In this document: positions 7,978 through 16,707 of the stretch, one piece after another
How the letters are laid out: the number at the start of each line of letters is the position of its first letter
Position numbering within the stretch: the first letter of the stretch is position 1
Source: Lentisphaeria bacterium
GTDB taxonomy: Bacteria; Verrucomicrobiota; Lentisphaeria; Victivallales; Victivallaceae
NCBI GenBank assembly: GCA_018265615.1
Contig: JABLYX010000007.1
Location: 1 to 64,000, forward strand
Direction: 5' to 3'
DNA: 64,000 nucleotides
Position numbers and translations under genes: made by a program
Notes under the pieces: generated by a model
Told to the model about the DNA's origin: nothing
Seen by the model: only the letters and a program-made list of their open reading frames with translations
Databases searched by the model: none

Positions 7978-8496
7978 ATGGCAATGGCGGGCACGAGTCT
8001 GTTTTCGGGGCTGTACCTGGGCGAGTTCGACCACGCGTTGGACGCCCAGTGCCGCGTCACGTTCCCGAGCGACTGGCGGAGCCCGGAAGGGCCGACCGAG
8101 CTGGTGATGATTCCGGCGCGGGGCAAGGCCCTCGTGCTGCTGCCGATTCAGACCTTTCTTGATTTCGTCAGGAAAGCGACGAAGCTTGCGATCGCGAATC
8201 CGAAAATGCAGATGGCGCTGGCGTACCTCGGCTCCCGTTCGCGGCAGTGCCGCTGCGACAAGCAGGGGCGTATCGCGCTGGACCGTAAAATGCTCGATGA
8301 GATCGACGTGAAGAACCAGCTGAAGCTCATCGGCGCAGTGACCCATATCCGGCTTTCGGCCCCGGAAAACTGGCAGATCCCGGATGACGAGGGCACGTTG
8401 AACATGTATCTGGACGAGATCCAGAAGGTCAGCGACGAGGGCGACGGAATCGCCGCTCTGCTGGCGGAAGCGATCAGTAAGAAAGATGAAAAGTAA
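7978..8496 (+). CDS. mraZ: Transcriptional regulator MraZ
   Basis: A 172-residue, first gene of the division and cell wall cluster. It shows the two tandem SpoVT/AbrB-like half-domains of MraZ: GLYLGEFDHALDAQCRVTFPSDWR at the N-terminus, with the signature D-x-KGR/QCR-type strand, and SRQCRCDKQGRIALDRKML in the second half. MraZ forms a ring-shaped oligomer that binds direct repeats before its own gene and tunes division genes. It is about 25 residues longer than usual, with the extra at the C-terminus (GIAALLAEAISKKDEK). The ATG at 7978 has AGGGG 8 nt upstream; an in-frame ATG at 7984 is possible. The stop overlaps the rsmH start region. Confidence 0.93.
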   Translation: MAMAGTSLFSGLYLGEFDHALDAQCRVTFPSDWRSPEGPTELVMIPARGKALVLLPIQTFLDFVRKATKLAIANPKMQMALAYLGSRSRQCRCDKQGRIALDRKMLDEIDVKNQLKLIGAVTHIRLSAPENWQIPDDEGTLNMYLDEIQKVSDEGDGIAALLAEAISKKDEK

Positions 8497-9445
8497 AATG
8501 GCGGAGACGTTCGAACACATTCCGGTGCTCGGCAGGGAGGTCGTGGAATACCTGACCTTCCCGCGGGAGCGTTCTGCCCGCCTGATCGACGGAACCGTCG
8601 GCGGCGGCGGCCACAGCGCGATGCTGCTTGAAAAGTATCCGGATCTCGAACTGCTCGGCATCGACCGCGACGACGCGGCGCTGGCGAAGGCGGCGGAGAC
8701 ACTCGCCTTCGCAAAGGAGCGCGTCACCCTGGTCCGCGGCAACTATTCGGAGCTCGCGAAAAAGGCGGCCGAAGCAGGGTGGGACAAGGCGGACGGCGTA
8801 CTGCTCGACATCGGCGTCTCCTCGCCGCAGCTCGACCAGGCCGAACGCGGATTCTCATGGCGGGCCGAAGGTCCGCTCGACATGCGCATGGACCGCCGCT
8901 CCATCCTGACCGCGAGCAGGCTGCTGAATACGGTGGACGAACGTGAGCTCGAACGGATCCTGCGCGAATACGGCGAAGTCGCGAAATCCCGCAAGCTGGC
9001 GGCCGCGATCGTGAAGCAGCGCGCGCTCAGGCCGTTCGCCCTGACGTCCGACTTCGTGGCGCTGTGCGACGAAGTCCTCGGGAAGAGCCGCGCGGGGCAG
9101 CTCCCCGCTCCCACGCTGCCGTTCCAGGCACTGCGCATCGCGGTGAACGACGAGCTCGGCGAACTCGAGCGGGCGCTGCCCGCCGCGACGAAGCTGCTCG
9201 CGCGGGGGGGGCGGATCGCCGTGATCAGCTTCCATTCGCTCGAAGACCGGATTGTGAAAAACTATTTCCGGGACGAGGCCGCGAGCTGCGTCTGTCCGCC
9301 GGGGCTGCCGGTCTGCGTCTGCGGCAAGGTTCCGGCGCTGAAAACCGTCACCCGCAAGGCAGTGACCGCGCAGCCGGACGAGTTGGGAATAAACCGGCGC
9401 AGCGCGCCCGCCAAGCTCCGGGTCGCGGAAAAAACCATCGATTGA
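8486..9445 (+). CDS. rsmH: 16S rRNA (cytosine-1402-N4)-methyltransferase RsmH
   Basis: A 319-residue SAM-dependent enzyme that modifies C1402 of 16S rRNA in the ribosomal P site. Family hallmarks: EHIPVLGREVVEYL at the start, the SAM loop IDGTVGGGGHS, the ADGVLLDIGVSSPQLDQAERGFSWRAEGPLDMRMD block and the C-terminal FHSLEDRIVKNYFR. The frame opens at an ATG (8486) inside the end of mraZ; a second ATG at 8498 is equally plausible because neither has a strong Shine-Dalgarno, and translational coupling to mraZ is likely. Length is normal. Confidence 0.95.
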   Translation: MKSKMAETFEHIPVLGREVVEYLTFPRERSARLIDGTVGGGGHSAMLLEKYPDLELLGIDRDDAALAKAAETLAFAKERVTLVRGNYSELAKKAAEAGWDKADGVLLDIGVSSPQLDQAERGFSWRAEGPLDMRMDRRSILTASRLLNTVDERELERILREYGEVAKSRKLAAAIVKQRALRPFALTSDFVALCDEVLGKSRAGQLPAPTLPFQALRIAVNDELGELERALPAATKLLARGGRIAVISFHSLEDRIVKNYFRDEAASCVCPPGLPVCVCGKVPALKTVTRKAVTAQPDELGINRRSAPAKLRVAEKTID

Positions 9446-9492
9446 ACGTTTTTTGAAAAATTTACAGATAGGAAAGGTGCCGGGAGGTATCA

Positions 9493-9921
9493 ATGAACAT
9501 TCAGCCAGGAAAATTAAAGAAACAGCGCAAGAGTGCCCAGACTGCAGGCGCCACGCTCGGCGCACGGCTTGCGGCGGTGGTGAAATTCGCCGTGTTCCTC
9601 GGCATGATCGCCGCCTTTCTCAACATCTACATCTATCTGAACCAGAAGATCTCCGAGACGGACCGCGCGATCCGCAAGACCGAGCAGCAGATCGAACGCT
9701 CCGACCGTGAAATTGCGCAGCTCCGCATCCGCCGGGAACAGCTTTCGCGCTGGGAGCACATCCGCGCGAAGATCGTGCAGTTCAAGCTCGGGCTGCGCGA
9801 ACCCGCCCCGGGACAGGTCGGACGCATGGCGCTGCTTTCACCGCGCCAGGCGGAGATGGTCCCGCTCGAAGCGGTTGCCTCCACACGTCCGGCGCCGCGT
9901 GCCGGCAGCCGCCGCAACTGA
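9493..9921 (+). CDS. ftsL: FtsL-like cell division protein
   Basis: A 142-residue bitopic membrane protein. Residues 1-30 are basic and cytoplasmic, about 28-50 form one membrane helix (VVKFAVFLGMIAAFLNIYIYL), and about 52-90 form a coiled coil (ISETDRAIRKTEQQIERSDREIAQLRIRREQL). A periplasmic Pro-rich tail follows. Sequence identity to FtsL is always low; the call rests on topology, size and position between rsmH and ftsI, where FtsL sits in most bacteria. FtsL would form the FtsQLB scaffold that activates FtsWI. A clear GGGAGGT lies 5 nt before the ATG. Confidence 0.7.
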   Translation: MNIQPGKLKKQRKSAQTAGATLGARLAAVVKFAVFLGMIAAFLNIYIYLNQKISETDRAIRKTEQQIERSDREIAQLRIRREQLSRWEHIRAKIVQFKLGLREPAPGQVGRMALLSPRQAEMVPLEAVASTRPAPRAGSRRN

Positions 9922-9936
9922 TCCCGGCGGGGCGGC

Positions 9937-11769
9937 ATGCAGAGCACGAACGATAAAATACGCAACCGGATCCGCTGGATTGCGATCCTGCTGATTCCTG
10001 TGGTGATCGCGCTCGCGGTCCGGCTTTATTTTGTCCAGGTCGTCGCGCACGACTACTATCTCGACAAAGCGCGCGAACGCTATACGACAACGCGGGTGAC
10101 CTCCGGCAAACGCGGAGAAATCTTCGACATGCACGGGAATCTGCTGGTCAGCAATATCCCGTGCGTCCACATCACCGCCGACCCCTCCCACCTGAAGAAC
10201 GACATGCAGCGCCGCCGGCTCGCATACATCCTGTCGCGGGAATTCCCGGAGACCTCTTATCAGGAGTTCTACCGCAAGCTCGCGCCGACCCGCCGGAAGC
10301 GCGGCCCCGACAACCAGCCGATCCTGAAGGAGGACGGCACGCCGGAGATGATCCCGAACCGCTACGCGATGATCGCCCGCGGCGTCTCCCTCGAAAAGGC
10401 TGCGGAGATCAGGGAAACGGCAAAGACCAATCGCATCTCCGCACTCTTCTACGAAGACTCCTATATGCGGACTTATCCAAAAGGGGCACTGCTCTCGAAC
10501 GTGCTCGGGTTTACGAACGTCGTCGATGACAGCGATGTCGCGCAGATCGGGCTTGAGAAATACTTCGACAAACAGATGACCGCCCAGCTCGGCCGCGAAA
10601 CCTACGAACGCGACCGGATCGGCCGCCCGCTGCTTTACGGCCCGCACGTATCGAAGCAGGCGCGCGACGGACGCAACATCTATCTCACGATCAGCGAACC
10701 GATCCAGTCGATCCTCGAAGAGGAGCTCGACGCTTCGTTCGCGGAGTGGAAGCCGCAGACGCTCTACGCTGCGATCGTCGACCCGAAGACAGGCAACGTG
10801 CTCGCGATGGCGCAGCGCCCCAGCTTCGACCCGAACAACCGCTCGACCTATACCGACGAAGCGGGCCGGACCCGGATCGCGGAGGACAGCATCGAGCCCG
10901 GTTCGATCATCAAACCGTTCACAATCGGCAAGGCCCTCGACTGGGGCTTCGTCACGCCGGACACCGAAATCGACTGCGACAAGGGCATGTGGATCTACCT
11001 CGGCAAGCCGCTGCGCGATTCCCATCCGTACGATAAGCTGACCGTTGCGGGCGTCATCCAGAAGTCGAGCAACATCGGAACCGCGAAAGTCGCGATGCTG
11101 CTCGGCCCGGACAAAGTCTACCAGGCGCTCCGGATGTTCGGCTTCGGGGAAAAGACGAACCTGCCGTTCCGGACTGAAACCAGCGGCTACCTGCCGCGCG
11201 TTTCAAAGTGGGACGGGCTCTCGATCACGCGCTTTCCGATCGGATACGGCGTGCGCGTCACGCCGCTGCAGATGCTCCGCGCCTACTGCGCGCTGGCGAA
11301 TCACGGCAAGCTCCCGCAGCTCCGGCTCGTCGACCGCGTAGAAGACCCCGCCACCGGAGCCGTTGAGCACATCCCGTTCGAGGAGCCGATCCAGATGTTC
11401 GATTACCCGGAGAAGCAGAAACAGCTGATCGAAATGATGATAAAGGTCACCCAGAAGGGCGGCACCGCCGCAAAGGCATCCCTGCCGGGCTATGAAGTCG
11501 CCGGAAAAACAGGGACGAGCCGGAAATACATCACCGGGCGGGGCTATGCGCCCGGCAAATACTTCTCCAGCTTCGTCGGCTTCGTCCCCGCACGCGACCC
11601 GGCGTTCGTGATGCTCGTGACCATGGACGAGCCGCAGGGAGCCTACTATGCGGCCACCGTCGCGGCCCCGACCTTCAAGCGGGTCGCGACGCGCGTACTG
11701 CGCCACATGAACATTCCTCCGGATCCCGAACTGCTTCCGGAAAACAACCGAACCCAGGGTACGCCATGA
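9937..11769 (+). CDS. ftsI: Septal penicillin-binding protein (FtsI/PBP3-type transpeptidase)
   Basis: A 610-residue class B PBP. One N-terminal membrane anchor (about residues 13-33) is followed by the pedestal domain and the transpeptidase domain. Catalytic motifs are complete: S323-I-I-K326 in EPGSIIKPF, S377-S378-N379 and K524-T525-G526. It crosslinks septal peptidoglycan. No PASTA repeats are present. The start lies 15 bp after ftsL and the end overlaps the Mur ligase start by 4 bp (ATGA), so the genes are co-translated. Presence of a standard FtsI implies that the organism makes crosslinked peptidoglycan. Confidence 0.93.
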   Translation: MQSTNDKIRNRIRWIAILLIPVVIALAVRLYFVQVVAHDYYLDKARERYTTTRVTSGKRGEIFDMHGNLLVSNIPCVHITADPSHLKNDMQRRRLAYILSREFPETSYQEFYRKLAPTRRKRGPDNQPILKEDGTPEMIPNRYAMIARGVSLEKAAEIRETAKTNRISALFYEDSYMRTYPKGALLSNVLGFTNVVDDSDVAQIGLEKYFDKQMTAQLGRETYERDRIGRPLLYGPHVSKQARDGRNIYLTISEPIQSILEEELDASFAEWKPQTLYAAIVDPKTGNVLAMAQRPSFDPNNRSTYTDEAGRTRIAEDSIEPGSIIKPFTIGKALDWGFVTPDTEIDCDKGMWIYLGKPLRDSHPYDKLTVAGVIQKSSNIGTAKVAMLLGPDKVYQALRMFGFGEKTNLPFRTETSGYLPRVSKWDGLSITRFPIGYGVRVTPLQMLRAYCALANHGKLPQLRLVDRVEDPATGAVEHIPFEEPIQMFDYPEKQKQLIEMMIKVTQKGGTAAKASLPGYEVAGKTGTSRKYITGRGYAPGKYFSSFVGFVPARDPAFVMLVTMDEPQGAYYAATVAAPTFKRVATRVLRHMNIPPDPELLPENNRTQGTP

Positions 11770-13298
11770 ACCATCTGCACTTCATCGGAATCGGCGGCAT
11801 CGGCATGAGCGGGCTCGCCGCCATGTGCCGGGACCACGGCATCCGCGTGACCGGCAGCGACCGCGACGCCGGGCGGCCCGAAAACGCCCGCATCATCGAC
11901 GCGCTGCGCAACCAGAAGATCGACATCTATCCTCAGGACGGCTCCTATATCACCGCCGGCCACCCCGATGCGCTCGTCTATTCCACCGCGATCGAGGAGA
12001 GCAACCCCGACCTGATCGCGGGGGAAGGCATCCCGCGGCTTCATCGCGCCGAGCTGCTTGAACGCATGATCGAAAAGTGCGGCTTTGCACATTCGGTCGC
12101 CGTCACCGGCAGCTGCGGCAAAAGCACCGTCACTGCCTATCTCGCGGAAGCGCTGACCAATCTCGGAGCCGATCCGTACTGCCTGAACGGCGCGCTGTCG
12201 AAACGCTTCCACACGGGGCGCTTCGCGGGAAACTACCGCCCCGGGGAGAAGGATTACTTCGTCTTCGAGGCCGACGAGAGCGACAGGAGCCTGCTGCGCT
12301 ATTCGCCCGATTACGCGATCGTGCTGAACCTCGGAACCGACCATTACGACCGCGAAGAGCTGGTCCGGGTCTTTGCGAAGTTCCTGCGGCAGGTAAAGAA
12401 AGGTGCGGTCCTCGAGCGTGATGTCTACGAAGCGGTCAGGCACAACCTCCCGGCGCACCTCGATATCCGTGTATTCGATGCGAAGGAGCGCCGGGATTCA
12501 CACTACGCCGTCACCGACTACCGCAAAGTGAACCGGGCGGAGGCAATCTACATACACGGCCGCCGCGCCGAGCTGGCCCCCTCCGGGGACCGGGCCGTCG
12601 ACGACCTTTACGGCGCGAACAACGCGCTGTCGATCTACGGAATCCGTTCCGAGGACTTCCGCATCGAGAGCACGGAGTTCCTGGCCGAATTCACCGGCGG
12701 AAAACGGCTTGTGCTGCCGCAGCCGGGATTCCATACGGCACTGAACGCGCTCGCGGTCTACGCGCTGCTCAACATGCTCGGGATCGCGCCGGACGGCGAA
12801 TTGCTCGAAGCGCTCGAACGTTTCGACGGAGTCTGGCGGCGCAACGACTGCGCGGGCATGACGGTGAAGGGCGCGGTGGTCTACGACGACTACGCGCACA
12901 ACCCGGAGAAGATCCTCTCCTGCCTGAAGGCGATGCGCGAGATCGCGCCCGGCAACCTCTATGCGGTGTTCCAGCCGCACGGCTACAAACCGTTCGGCTT
13001 CATGCGCGACCAACTGTTCGCGTACCTGGATGAATTCCTGACGCGCAAGGACCGTTTCATCCTGCTGGAACCCTTCTACGCAGGCGGCACATCGAGCTTC
13101 TCCCCGACGGCGGAGGAGGTCGCAACGGAGTGGAAGAGCCGGAGCGCGGCCTCCGAACGGTTCATGGTGTTCCCCGACCGCGACACGCTGGCGGACTTTC
13201 TGGCGCTGAAGCCCGAAGCGGATGACATCATCGTCATCATGGGCGCGCGGGACAACTCCCTCTCCGATTACGCGAAATCGCTGACGGAACAGAGATAA
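11766..13298 (+). CDS. murC: Divergent MurC-type Mur ligase (UDP-N-acetylmuramate--L-alanine ligase-like)
   Basis: A 510-residue three-domain Mur ligase. The N-terminal HFIGIGGIGMSGLAAMC..VTGSD and VYSTAIEESNPDLIA are MurC-like, as are EADESD in the centre and YDDYAHNPEKI in the last domain. The ATP loop reads TGSCGKST where MurC normally has GTHGKTT, the following segment is NLGTDHYD rather than NI-x-x-DH-x-D, and the usual QPHRYSRT and MGAGDI motifs are replaced by QPHGYKPFG and MGARDNS. It closes a cluster in which murE, murF, mraY, murD, ftsW and murG are absent. It may be the true MurC or a relative acting on another UMP-containing substrate. The start overlaps ftsI by 4 bp. Confidence 0.65.
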   Translation: MNHLHFIGIGGIGMSGLAAMCRDHGIRVTGSDRDAGRPENARIIDALRNQKIDIYPQDGSYITAGHPDALVYSTAIEESNPDLIAGEGIPRLHRAELLERMIEKCGFAHSVAVTGSCGKSTVTAYLAEALTNLGADPYCLNGALSKRFHTGRFAGNYRPGEKDYFVFEADESDRSLLRYSPDYAIVLNLGTDHYDREELVRVFAKFLRQVKKGAVLERDVYEAVRHNLPAHLDIRVFDAKERRDSHYAVTDYRKVNRAEAIYIHGRRAELAPSGDRAVDDLYGANNALSIYGIRSEDFRIESTEFLAEFTGGKRLVLPQPGFHTALNALAVYALLNMLGIAPDGELLEALERFDGVWRRNDCAGMTVKGAVVYDDYAHNPEKILSCLKAMREIAPGNLYAVFQPHGYKPFGFMRDQLFAYLDEFLTRKDRFILLEPFYAGGTSSFSPTAEEVATEWKSRSAASERFMVFPDRDTLADFLALKPEADDIIVIMGARDNSLSDYAKSLTEQR

Positions 13299-13301
13299 AA
13301 A

Positions 13302-14471
13302 TCAATCGGCGCCGGCGGGAGGCAGTTTCCCCGCCGTCCGCCCTTCCCCGGAACAGCCGAACACCTCCCTGACCGCCCGGAGCATGCCGTAACCGTTCAC
13401 GGCGTCCGGTTCGAGGCAGGCCCCTTCGGTCCACTCGTTCCAGCAGGCAAGATGAATCAGAGAGCCGGTGATGTCACCGGCATCCATGCAGCTTCCGATA
13501 TATTCCAACGCGCGCCGGAAGAGCTCCGGGGTGTTGTCCGTAACGACGACGCCGAAAGGATAGGACAGGCCTTTTTCGTACATGTCCGACTGAACCGTGC
13601 GCGGCGAGCTGTCCCATCCCAATGCCACCACGGGGTTGTAGGGGACGGCGAGATTGCGGGCGAGCTGCCGCTGGCCGCCTTTGCAGCGTTCAAACCAGGC
13701 TTCGTAGGTGATCGACGGGAAGTCCTCCCCCCGGAGGTTCCCCCAGATGTAGTTGCTGCAGCAGTCAACACCGATCTCCCCGAGAAAGCGGTTGGCGGCT
13801 CCGAAACCGTTTTCCGCAGAGATGTTGTTCGCCATGCAGTCGAGCATCACTTCGCCTAACCCCGCTTTTTCCACCCGGCGCCGGAAGTCGCTGAAAATCT
13901 CTTTCGCGCTTTCCGGCCCGCCCAGCTGGTCAACCATCGCTTTGGCGCGGAAGAGCGAGAAGTAGAGCTTCCCGTCCACCCGCAGGTAATTGGGCCGGTT
14001 GAAGCACGTGGCGATCAGGCGGTCGGTACACCGGCGAAAGGTGTCGGCATCGACAGCGCCGTTCCACAGCGGCTCCGCCGGCCTCCGATAGCTGCCGGGA
14101 TGGGCGTAAACAGGCTCGTGATTGGCCCACATGACAGCGAATTTCAGCTTATCGTTGTTGGGAGCGCCGAAAAAGCCTTCGCAGAGGCAGCGTTCCCGAT
14201 ACGGGCCGTCGGCATACCAGTACCAGTCAAAAATAAATGCATCGATGCCGTATTCCGAGGCAGCGCCGATCTTTTTCGCCATCACGGCAGGATCAGCTTC
14301 GTCTTCATATCCCCAGAGCGGAATTTTCGGCTGATCGTGTCCGGGGTACCGGGGTGTGGCGTGCTGCGCGACGCGCCACTCAGTCCAGCCCTTGCCGTGA
14401 ATCGCCTCGTTGCGCGGATCCACGTGCCAATTGGGAAAGTAGTAGGTGCAGACAGTCGGTCGTTTTTTCAT
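13302..14471 (-). CDS. GH99-like / WbsX-domain protein
   Basis: A 389-residue protein without signal peptide. The start CTYYFPNWHVDPRNEAIHGKGWTEW, then IDAFIFDWYWYADG, LKFAVMWANHEPV and the late CWNEWTEGACLEPD are the hallmarks of the WbsX (glycosyltransferase/GH99-like) domain, a TIM barrel related to endo-alpha-mannosidases. The acidic residues in WNEWTEG are likely catalytic. It is the last gene of module 1, 18 bp after the beta-helix gene and under the same AraC-type regulator. It probably handles glycan fragments in the cytoplasm or needs non-Sec export. It converges on the Mur ligase with a 3-bp gap. Confidence 0.75.
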   Translation of the reverse strand: MKKRPTVCTYYFPNWHVDPRNEAIHGKGWTEWRVAQHATPRYPGHDQPKIPLWGYEDEADPAVMAKKIGAASEYGIDAFIFDWYWYADGPYRERCLCEGFFGAPNNDKLKFAVMWANHEPVYAHPGSYRRPAEPLWNGAVDADTFRRCTDRLIATCFNRPNYLRVDGKLYFSLFRAKAMVDQLGGPESAKEIFSDFRRRVEKAGLGEVMLDCMANNISAENGFGAANRFLGEIGVDCCSNYIWGNLRGEDFPSITYEAWFERCKGGQRQLARNLAVPYNPVVALGWDSSPRTVQSDMYEKGLSYPFGVVVTDNTPELFRRALEYIGSCMDAGDITGSLIHLACWNEWTEGACLEPDAVNGYGMLRAVREVFGCSGEGRTAGKLPPAGAD

Positions 14472-14489
14472 GAGAAAAGTGTTTCCTGC

Positions 14490-16679
14490 TTATTGTGCAA
14501 AACCGTTGGTGCCGATGCTGAGTTCCTTTGCGCCGGTTCCGACCTTCAGAGCCTGCGCCCGGGGGAGGACAAATGAATTGCCTTCTACTGAAACATTGCG
14601 CGAGATGCCGAAACTGAGCCATGAGTTCAGGCCGAACCGGTTGCCGATGATCCGGACATCCCGGCAGTTGTCGAAGCCGGAGCCCAAGGTGTTTTCGAAC
14701 ACGTTGTTCTCCACAAGAATATCGCGCAGCGGAGTCAGGCCGGGGGCGGTCTTTGTGCTGTAAATCTGATAATAGCAGCCAATGCCCCCGCCGTTGTCCC
14801 GGAAGATGTTGTTCCGGATCACAACGGTATGGGCCGGGTTCGGCTCCCGCCAGTGATTGGCGTACACCATGATTGATTCCCCCTCCCGGTCCATGCCCTC
14901 GATCGTGTTTCCATCGAGCATCATGTTGGAAACTTTGGTCAGGACGCCGCGGTAGGAATTGCGGAAAACGTTGTTTGAGATGACGGTCCCGCTCCCGGTG
15001 TAATGCCTGTCCATCACGACAAACGGAAAGAGGCCGGTTCTGATATTGGACTGCAGGCTGGTGAATGTATGTGCCTCCGCCGCCGACATCGCCTTCTGCT
15101 TCAGCGAGTCCATGCTCAGGACGCCGGAGCTGAAAGGGGTCCTCAGCGTGAGTTTCATGCCTCCGCCCGGAGCGGCTTCATAAGCTTCCACCACCGCTTC
15201 CCCCTTGATCATGCCGTCATTGGGGTCAATGAGCGAAACGATGTGACCCGGGCCGAACGTACCGAACGGCACGGTCACGGACAGGCCGTCTCCGGATACG
15301 GATTTGACCTGCTGCCCCTCCACATACTGATTTGCCACATCGTCACCGGCATATTCAAAGATGTTGTTTGCAAGATACGCTCCGATTTTCGCGCCGCCGA
15401 CCATGCAGGGGTCGGCATTGCAGGCCAGGAGCCGCTTCGAACCGGGAGGCGGCATGATCCTGCAATTGACCACGGCATGGTTGTCGAGATAAAGACCGCC
15501 GTAGACATTGGCGGGGGCGGCATGGACCGTCACCCCCTCAAAGAGAGTGTTGTCACAAAAAAATCCCCTCAGGATATGCGCATTCCCGGAGTTGTACCTG
15601 GCATTGATCGCGAACCTGTACCCGGGTACCAATCCCCGGGTGGCCCTGTTGGCGATCCTGAGGTCATAGAATCCGTTGCCGGAATCCCTTACGCCGCTGA
15701 AACGCTTGAAAGACGAATCTTTGATCCGCCGGGTGCCGTCCGCATTGTAAGTAATCCCGTAAAGCGAATTCGCCTCCAGGATATAATCGAGGTCGGGAGC
15801 GGGAAAACCGTCATCCGGCTTCATCCGGACAATGCCGTTCGAATGATCGACCTCCGTAATCACCCCCTGGGTGAAAGGAAGCTGCCTGTAATCGAAGACC
15901 AGATTCCTGACAGTCAGATAGGAACATCTCCGGAAGAGGAAGAAGCCGACCCTCGGATTGGCACCGAGAAGCACCGTCCCGGCTTCCCCCTCGATCGTGA
16001 ACTCCTTCATTCCGACAATCTGAGGCACATGCAGATGATCGGGGCCGGAATGCTCCGCGGAGAAATCCGGCCTCGGAATGCGCCAGCCTCCGGCATCGGC
16101 CGGAAAAGTGCGTTTTGCCTCATAGCTCCCGAAGAGATAGGTGCCGGCGGGAACAAAGAGCTTTACGCGCCCACCGGACTTCCTGGCTTCAGCAACGGCC
16201 CTGGCGAAAGCGGGAGCATCATCCCGGAGGCCGTCTCCCTTCGCACCGAACTCCTTCACATTGATGATCTTCTCCGGCTGCGCCGTTTTCCGGGATTCCA
16301 TGCGTCTGCCGGCTTCCCTGAAATAGGCAAGCAGCTGAACAAGCTCGCCTGCCCCCTGCCGGGCAAAGAGGAGAGAGTCCGGCTCCGCGGATTCCTGCAG
16401 CCCCTCCAGATATGCTCCGAGGCGCCGGATGATCTCAAGGCGCCGGGCGAAACAGCCGGCGAAAATATGCTTCTCCGCCTCCGCCTCCCTGACCAGGCGG
16501 CCGGCGGCGGGCAGCTCTTCCCGGAGGCGGGCCAACGAATCGGCAACGGACTTCCGGATCGCGTCATGATCCACGCTGCCGCAGACCTCACGGGAATAGA
16601 ACGTCTGCTCTCCGGCAGCCCCGGAGGCGCAGAACGCCGGACCGATCATCAAAGCGGCGAAAATATGCGTCAGCCTCAT
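14490..16679 (-). CDS. Secreted right-handed beta-helix protein (Pectate_lyase_3-like)
   Basis: A 729-residue protein if started at the ATG at 16679 (AAGGAAGG about 8 nt upstream); an ATG two codons earlier (16685) is the alternative. An N-terminal signal peptide (MRLTHIFAALMIGPAFCASGAAG) is followed by an alpha-helical stretch to about residue 140. Then INVKEFGAKGDGLRDDAPAFARAVAEA appears, the classic entry motif of the Pectate_lyase_3/GH28 beta-helix. Later coils repeat NNIFRDN, NNVFRNS and NNVFENT. The fold suits polysaccharide depolymerisation, but active-site residues are not assignable by eye. It lies 28 bp after the module 1 prepilin and 18 bp before the WbsX-like gene, so all three are probably one transcript. 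Confidence 0.8.
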   Translation of the reverse strand: MRLTHIFAALMIGPAFCASGAAGEQTFYSREVCGSVDHDAIRKSVADSLARLREELPAAGRLVREAEAEKHIFAGCFARRLEIIRRLGAYLEGLQESAEPDSLLFARQGAGELVQLLAYFREAGRRMESRKTAQPEKIINVKEFGAKGDGLRDDAPAFARAVAEARKSGGRVKLFVPAGTYLFGSYEAKRTFPADAGGWRIPRPDFSAEHSGPDHLHVPQIVGMKEFTIEGEAGTVLLGANPRVGFFLFRRCSYLTVRNLVFDYRQLPFTQGVITEVDHSNGIVRMKPDDGFPAPDLDYILEANSLYGITYNADGTRRIKDSSFKRFSGVRDSGNGFYDLRIANRATRGLVPGYRFAINARYNSGNAHILRGFFCDNTLFEGVTVHAAPANVYGGLYLDNHAVVNCRIMPPPGSKRLLACNADPCMVGGAKIGAYLANNIFEYAGDDVANQYVEGQQVKSVSGDGLSVTVPFGTFGPGHIVSLIDPNDGMIKGEAVVEAYEAAPGGGMKLTLRTPFSSGVLSMDSLKQKAMSAAEAHTFTSLQSNIRTGLFPFVVMDRHYTGSGTVISNNVFRNSYRGVLTKVSNMMLDGNTIEGMDREGESIMVYANHWREPNPAHTVVIRNNIFRDNGGGIGCYYQIYSTKTAPGLTPLRDILVENNVFENTLGSGFDNCRDVRIIGNRFGLNSWLSFGISRNVSVEGNSFVLPRAQALKVGTGAKELSIGTNGFAQ

Positions 16680-16707
16680 TCTCATATCCTTCCTTTCTTC
16701 ATGTGAT

